DNA from: Verrucomicrobiota bacterium | Lineage (GTDB): Bacteria; Verrucomicrobiota; Verrucomicrobiia; Limisphaerales; VHCN01 | Length of the DNA: 55,352 bases | Direction of reading: 5' to 3' | Assembly: GCA_016871675.1 (NCBI GenBank) | Contig: VHCN01000001.1 | Coordinates: forward strand, 130,268-185,619 | Part shown: positions 51,137 to 55,352 of the stretch, piece by piece | Layout of the letters: every line of letters starts with the position of its first letter | How positions within the stretch are numbered: position 1 is the first letter of the stretch | Notes under the pieces: model-generated | What the model saw: only the letters and a program-made list of their open reading frames with translations | Told to the model about the DNA's origin: nothing | Database searches by the model: none | Program-made: the position numbers and the translations under genes

Positions 51137-51409
51137 ATGGGCTTGCCTCAAACCGCCGTCACGCTTTCCCCGGAGAACATCGCCGAGCTCAGCCAGAAAC
51201 TTGGCGACATGCGGCACAACATCAACAACCAGCTCTCACTCATCATCGCCGCCGTGGAGTTGTGCCGCCGCAAGCCCGAGGCCTTGGAACGCATGCTCGC
51301 CTCCATGGAGAAGCAGCCCGGCAAGGTGATGGCCGAGATGCGGACGTTCACCGCGGAATTCGAGGGCGCGCTCGGCATCAAGCGCGACGAGGAGACACTC
51401 GTCGGTTGA
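51137..51409 (+). CDS. small DHp-like helical protein
   Basis: A 90-residue protein: MGLPQTAVTLSPENIAELSQKLGDMRHNINNQLSLIIAAVELCRRKPEALERMLASMEKQPGKVMAEMRTFTAEFEGALG. The stretch DMRHNINNQLSLIIAAVEL resembles the H-box helix of sensor kinases (RHDINNSL type). It lacks an ATP-binding domain. It could be a stand-alone phosphotransfer-like or dimeric helical protein. Function unknown; it lies convergent with polX, in front of which it ends. Confidence 0.6.
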   Translation: MGLPQTAVTLSPENIAELSQKLGDMRHNINNQLSLIIAAVELCRRKPEALERMLASMEKQPGKVMAEMRTFTAEFEGALGIKRDEETLVG

Positions 51410-51430
51410 AGCCAGCGGGCGCGCCGCGGC

Positions 51431-53185
51431 TCAACCGGCGCGCTTTCGCTTTGCTCCAAGCCGTTGCCGCAGTTGCTCCAGCGGCAGCGTGTTGACCACG
51501 TCGCGCCGTTCCAGCCAGCCCTTGCGCGCGAGGCCCGCGCCGAACCGCAGGAACTGCGCGTGGTCGAGCCGGTGCGCGTCGCAGTTGATCACGCACTGCA
51601 CGCCCCTGGCCTTCGCCGCGGGCCAGAGCCGCCAGTCCATGTCGAGGCGATACGGGTTCGCATTCAACTCGATCCACGTGCCCGTCGCCGCGCACGCCTC
51701 GATCACGGCCTGCGCGTTCACCTTGTATGGCTCGCGCTCCAGCAGCAACCGCCCCGTGAGGTGGCCGAGCATGTGCACGTGCGGACACTCCGCGGCGCGG
51801 ATGAGCCGCTTCGTGTTGTCCGCCTCGTCGCTTCCGGCCACGTGCAGGCTCGCCACCACCACGTCGAGGTCCGCGAGCACATCGTCGTCGAAGTCCAGCC
51901 GCTCCTTCAACACGTCCACCTCCGTCCCCGACAGCAGGCGGAAGTCCGCGCCTTCGCCCTCCAGCCGCCCGTTCACTGCGCGCACCGCCTTGACTTGCGC
52001 CCGCAACCTCGCCGCGTCCAGCCCGTGCGCCTGGAATGAACTGCGCGAGTGATCCGTGACCGCCCAATACGCGCAGCCCAATTCCTGCGCGCCGTCCGCC
52101 AGCGCGTCGAGCGTCTCCACGCCGTCGCTCCAGTTGGAGTGGTTGTGCAGCGAGCCCTTCAAGTCCGTCCACTCGAGCAGCCGCGGCAGCGCGCCCTTCT
52201 CGCCCGCGGCGAACTCGCCGTGGTCCTCGCGCAGCTCGGGCTCGATGAACGGCAGGTCCAGCGCTTGAAAAATCTCCTCCTCGGTCCGGCACGGCACGAG
52301 CAGCGCCGCGTCGCGCGTCTCTTCCTTCGAGCGAAACAGCCCGTATTCGTTCAGCCGCAATCCGCGCGAAAGGGCGCGCTGGCGCATCACGATGTTGTGC
52401 TCCTTGCTGCCCGTGAAGTAAGCCAGCGCGTAGGGAAACTCCGTGTCGCTCACCACCCGCAAGTCGGCCTGGATTCCGCCCGCAAGCATCACGCTCGCCT
52501 TCGTCTCGCCCCGCGCGCTCACGCTCAACACGCCCGGCTGCTGCGTGAAAAACTCGATCACGTTCGCCGGCCGCTTCGACGATGCGAGAAAATCAATGTC
52601 GCCAATCGTCTCCTTCCAGCGCCGCAGGCTGCCCGCCGTGCTGCAACGCGTCACCTCCGGGTGCGACCGCAGCGCGTCGAGCAACGGCTCCGCCGCCGCG
52701 AGCGCGGCATGGAGATGATGCTTGCTCGCATACGTCCGGCTGAAGGCAATCGCCTCGAGGATTTTCGACTGCGTCTTCTCGCCAAAGCCGTCGAGCGCGG
52801 CGACCTTGCCCGACGTGCACGCGGCCTCGAGTTGCTCGAGCGATTCGAGGCCGAGCTCGTCGTGCAGCTTCTTCACCTTCTTCGGCCCGAGCCCGTGCAG
52901 GCCGAGCATCGCGAGCAGGCCCGCCGGCACCGACGCCTTCAGCTCGTCGTAATACGCCAGCTTCCCCGTGGTCGCGAGCGCGGTGATCTTCTGCTGCAAC
53001 GCCTCGCCGATGCCCTTGATCTCTCCCAGCCGCTGCTCGGCGATGACCTTGTCGAGCGGCTCGGGCAGCGCCTCGAGCGTGCGCGCGGCGTTGTGGTAGG
53101 CGCGCGTCTTGAACGGGTTCTCGCCCTTCAACTCCAGCAGCGTGCCGATCTCGACGAGAATCTCCGCGATGCGGTCCTTGTCCAT
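51431..53185 (-). CDS. polX: DNA polymerase X with PHP domain
   Basis: A 584-residue PolX-type polymerase/exonuclease of DNA repair. The N-terminal part has the helix-hairpin-helix GIGEALQQKITAL and FGEKTQSKILEAI; the polymerase core has AGSLRRWKETIGDIDFLAS with the catalytic DxD and a further Asp in QADLRVV. The C-terminal PHP phosphoesterase has LHNHSNWSDG, VTDHSRSS, GTEVDVL, ASLHV, HMLGHLTGR and NCDAHR. Bacterial PolX commonly has 570-590 residues. Start: ATG 53185. Confidence 0.93.
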   Translation of the reverse strand: MDKDRIAEILVEIGTLLELKGENPFKTRAYHNAARTLEALPEPLDKVIAEQRLGEIKGIGEALQQKITALATTGKLAYYDELKASVPAGLLAMLGLHGLGPKKVKKLHDELGLESLEQLEAACTSGKVAALDGFGEKTQSKILEAIAFSRTYASKHHLHAALAAAEPLLDALRSHPEVTRCSTAGSLRRWKETIGDIDFLASSKRPANVIEFFTQQPGVLSVSARGETKASVMLAGGIQADLRVVSDTEFPYALAYFTGSKEHNIVMRQRALSRGLRLNEYGLFRSKEETRDAALLVPCRTEEEIFQALDLPFIEPELREDHGEFAAGEKGALPRLLEWTDLKGSLHNHSNWSDGVETLDALADGAQELGCAYWAVTDHSRSSFQAHGLDAARLRAQVKAVRAVNGRLEGEGADFRLLSGTEVDVLKERLDFDDDVLADLDVVVASLHVAGSDEADNTKRLIRAAECPHVHMLGHLTGRLLLEREPYKVNAQAVIEACAATGTWIELNANPYRLDMDWRLWPAAKARGVQCVINCDAHRLDHAQFLRFGAGLARKGWLERRDVVNTLPLEQLRQRLGAKRKRAG

Positions 53186-53282
53186 GCCGCGATGATGCGA
53201 GCGCCGTCCCGAAGTGCAACGCGGAAAGCGCCCCCCCGCGCGCGACACTTGCAACGAACCGGTCGCGGCGGATAGTCCACGC

Positions 53283-55051
<1,769 letters not shown>

Positions 55052-55056
55052 TGGCG

Positions 55057-55352
55057 CTACGCGCGGCGCTCCTGGATGCCCGCGAGGATGTCCGCCACCA
55101 CTTCCGCGCGCGGCTTCACGCCGACGTGGCCCTTGCCGTGGACGCGGACTGCGACATTGCCCGCCTCCAAATCGCGCGGGCCGATGACCAGCATGGTGTG
55201 GACGCGCGCGGTCTCGGCGTTCGCAATCTTGGCCTTGATGGGGTCGGAGCCAAAGTCACCTTCGCACCGCGCCATGGCCGCGCGCAGTTGCTGCACGATG
55301 GATTTCGCGTAGGCCACGAGCGCCGCGCATGCGGGATCGTCCTCGCTGCCGA
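55057..55352 (-). CDS. thrS: threonyl-tRNA synthetase, C-terminal part (runs off the window)
   Basis: The last 98 codons of a minus-strand gene that starts beyond the right edge. The peptide (VAYAKSIVQQLRAAMARCEGDFGSDPIKAKIANAETARVHTMLVIGPRDLEAGNVAVRVHGKGHVGVKPRAEVVADILAGIQERRA) is the anticodon-binding domain of ThrRS, with the typical DPIKAKI..A, MLVIGPRD and VR-HGKG motifs. The frame is open to the edge. The stop at 55057 is 5 bp from the end of the convergent bioD gene. Confidence 0.85.
   Translation of the reverse strand, partial: GSEDDPACAALVAYAKSIVQQLRAAMARCEGDFGSDPIKAKIANAETARVHTMLVIGPRDLEAGNVAVRVHGKGHVGVKPRAEVVADILAGIQERRA

Overview
The window is a high-GC bacterial chromosome segment that looks like a member of the Verrucomicrobiota, probably of the Pedosphaera/Limisphaerales kind. 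The support is indirect: a DUF1501 Tat-exported protein, two DUF1080 (3-keto-disaccharide hydrolase type) proteins, a ThuA-like protein, fragments of PVC-type cytochrome/heme-binding families, a long GspC-to-GspE style pseudopilin operon, and many short low-complexity or hairpin repeats scattered between and inside genes. No rRNA or tRNA genes were seen.

Region 1 (1-10860, all minus strand) reads in transcription order nuoA, nuoB, nuoC, then a six-gene molybdoenzyme cluster, then the start of nuoD. The cluster encodes a diheme cytochrome c fused to an ethylbenzene-dehydrogenase-gamma-like heme b domain, a Tat-exported catalytic alpha subunit, a small conserved protein, a four-cluster Fe-S beta subunit, a TorD-family chaperone, and an HExxH/zinc-ribbon protein. 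Alpha and beta closely resemble nitrite oxidoreductase (NxrA/NxrB) rather than classical NarG/NarH. A respiratory molybdoenzyme therefore sits inside the complex I operon. This is the most striking feature of the window. Whether it oxidises nitrite, reduces nitrate or acts on something else cannot be settled from sequence.

Region 2 (10928-14245) holds a small unknown protein, an LptF/LptG-type permease and a double-GAF sensor histidine kinase.

Region 3 (14275-29612, minus) is a compact type II secretion operon with many ATGA or one-base overlaps: a small secreted-type protein, gspE, F, G, H, I, J, K, a PilM/PilN-like gspL, gspM, a GspC-like protein carrying two EF-hands, a GspD split into an N-domain protein and a secretin-domain protein, and a membrane histidine kinase at the end. 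No prepilin peptidase gene is present here.

Region 4 (29613-38717) mixes metabolic and PVC-typical genes: a decayed cytochrome remnant, a zinc-ribbon protein, a sugar nucleotidyltransferase, ThuA, DUF1080, an FHA-like membrane protein divergent from DUF1501, a second DUF1080 protein, an alpha/beta hydrolase, a zinc-ribbon hypothetical and a class II aldolase.

Region 5 (38914-55352) holds mostly housekeeping and unknown genes: a large unknown protein, a heme-binding-domain remnant, a DusB-like protein, a YfhO-like membrane protein, a methyltransferase, a Nif3-like protein, Tdk, a DUF5069 protein, RdgB with an in-frame repeat insertion, a cupredoxin fused to four tandem extracellular repeats, a small DHp-like helical protein, PolX, a radical SAM protein, BioD, and the end of ThrS.

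Repeat activity is a theme. A 131-bp element with 13-bp inverted ends lies in the small gene of the molybdoenzyme cluster. CCCTCTCCCC-type hairpins lie in torD, in an intergenic region and in rdgB.
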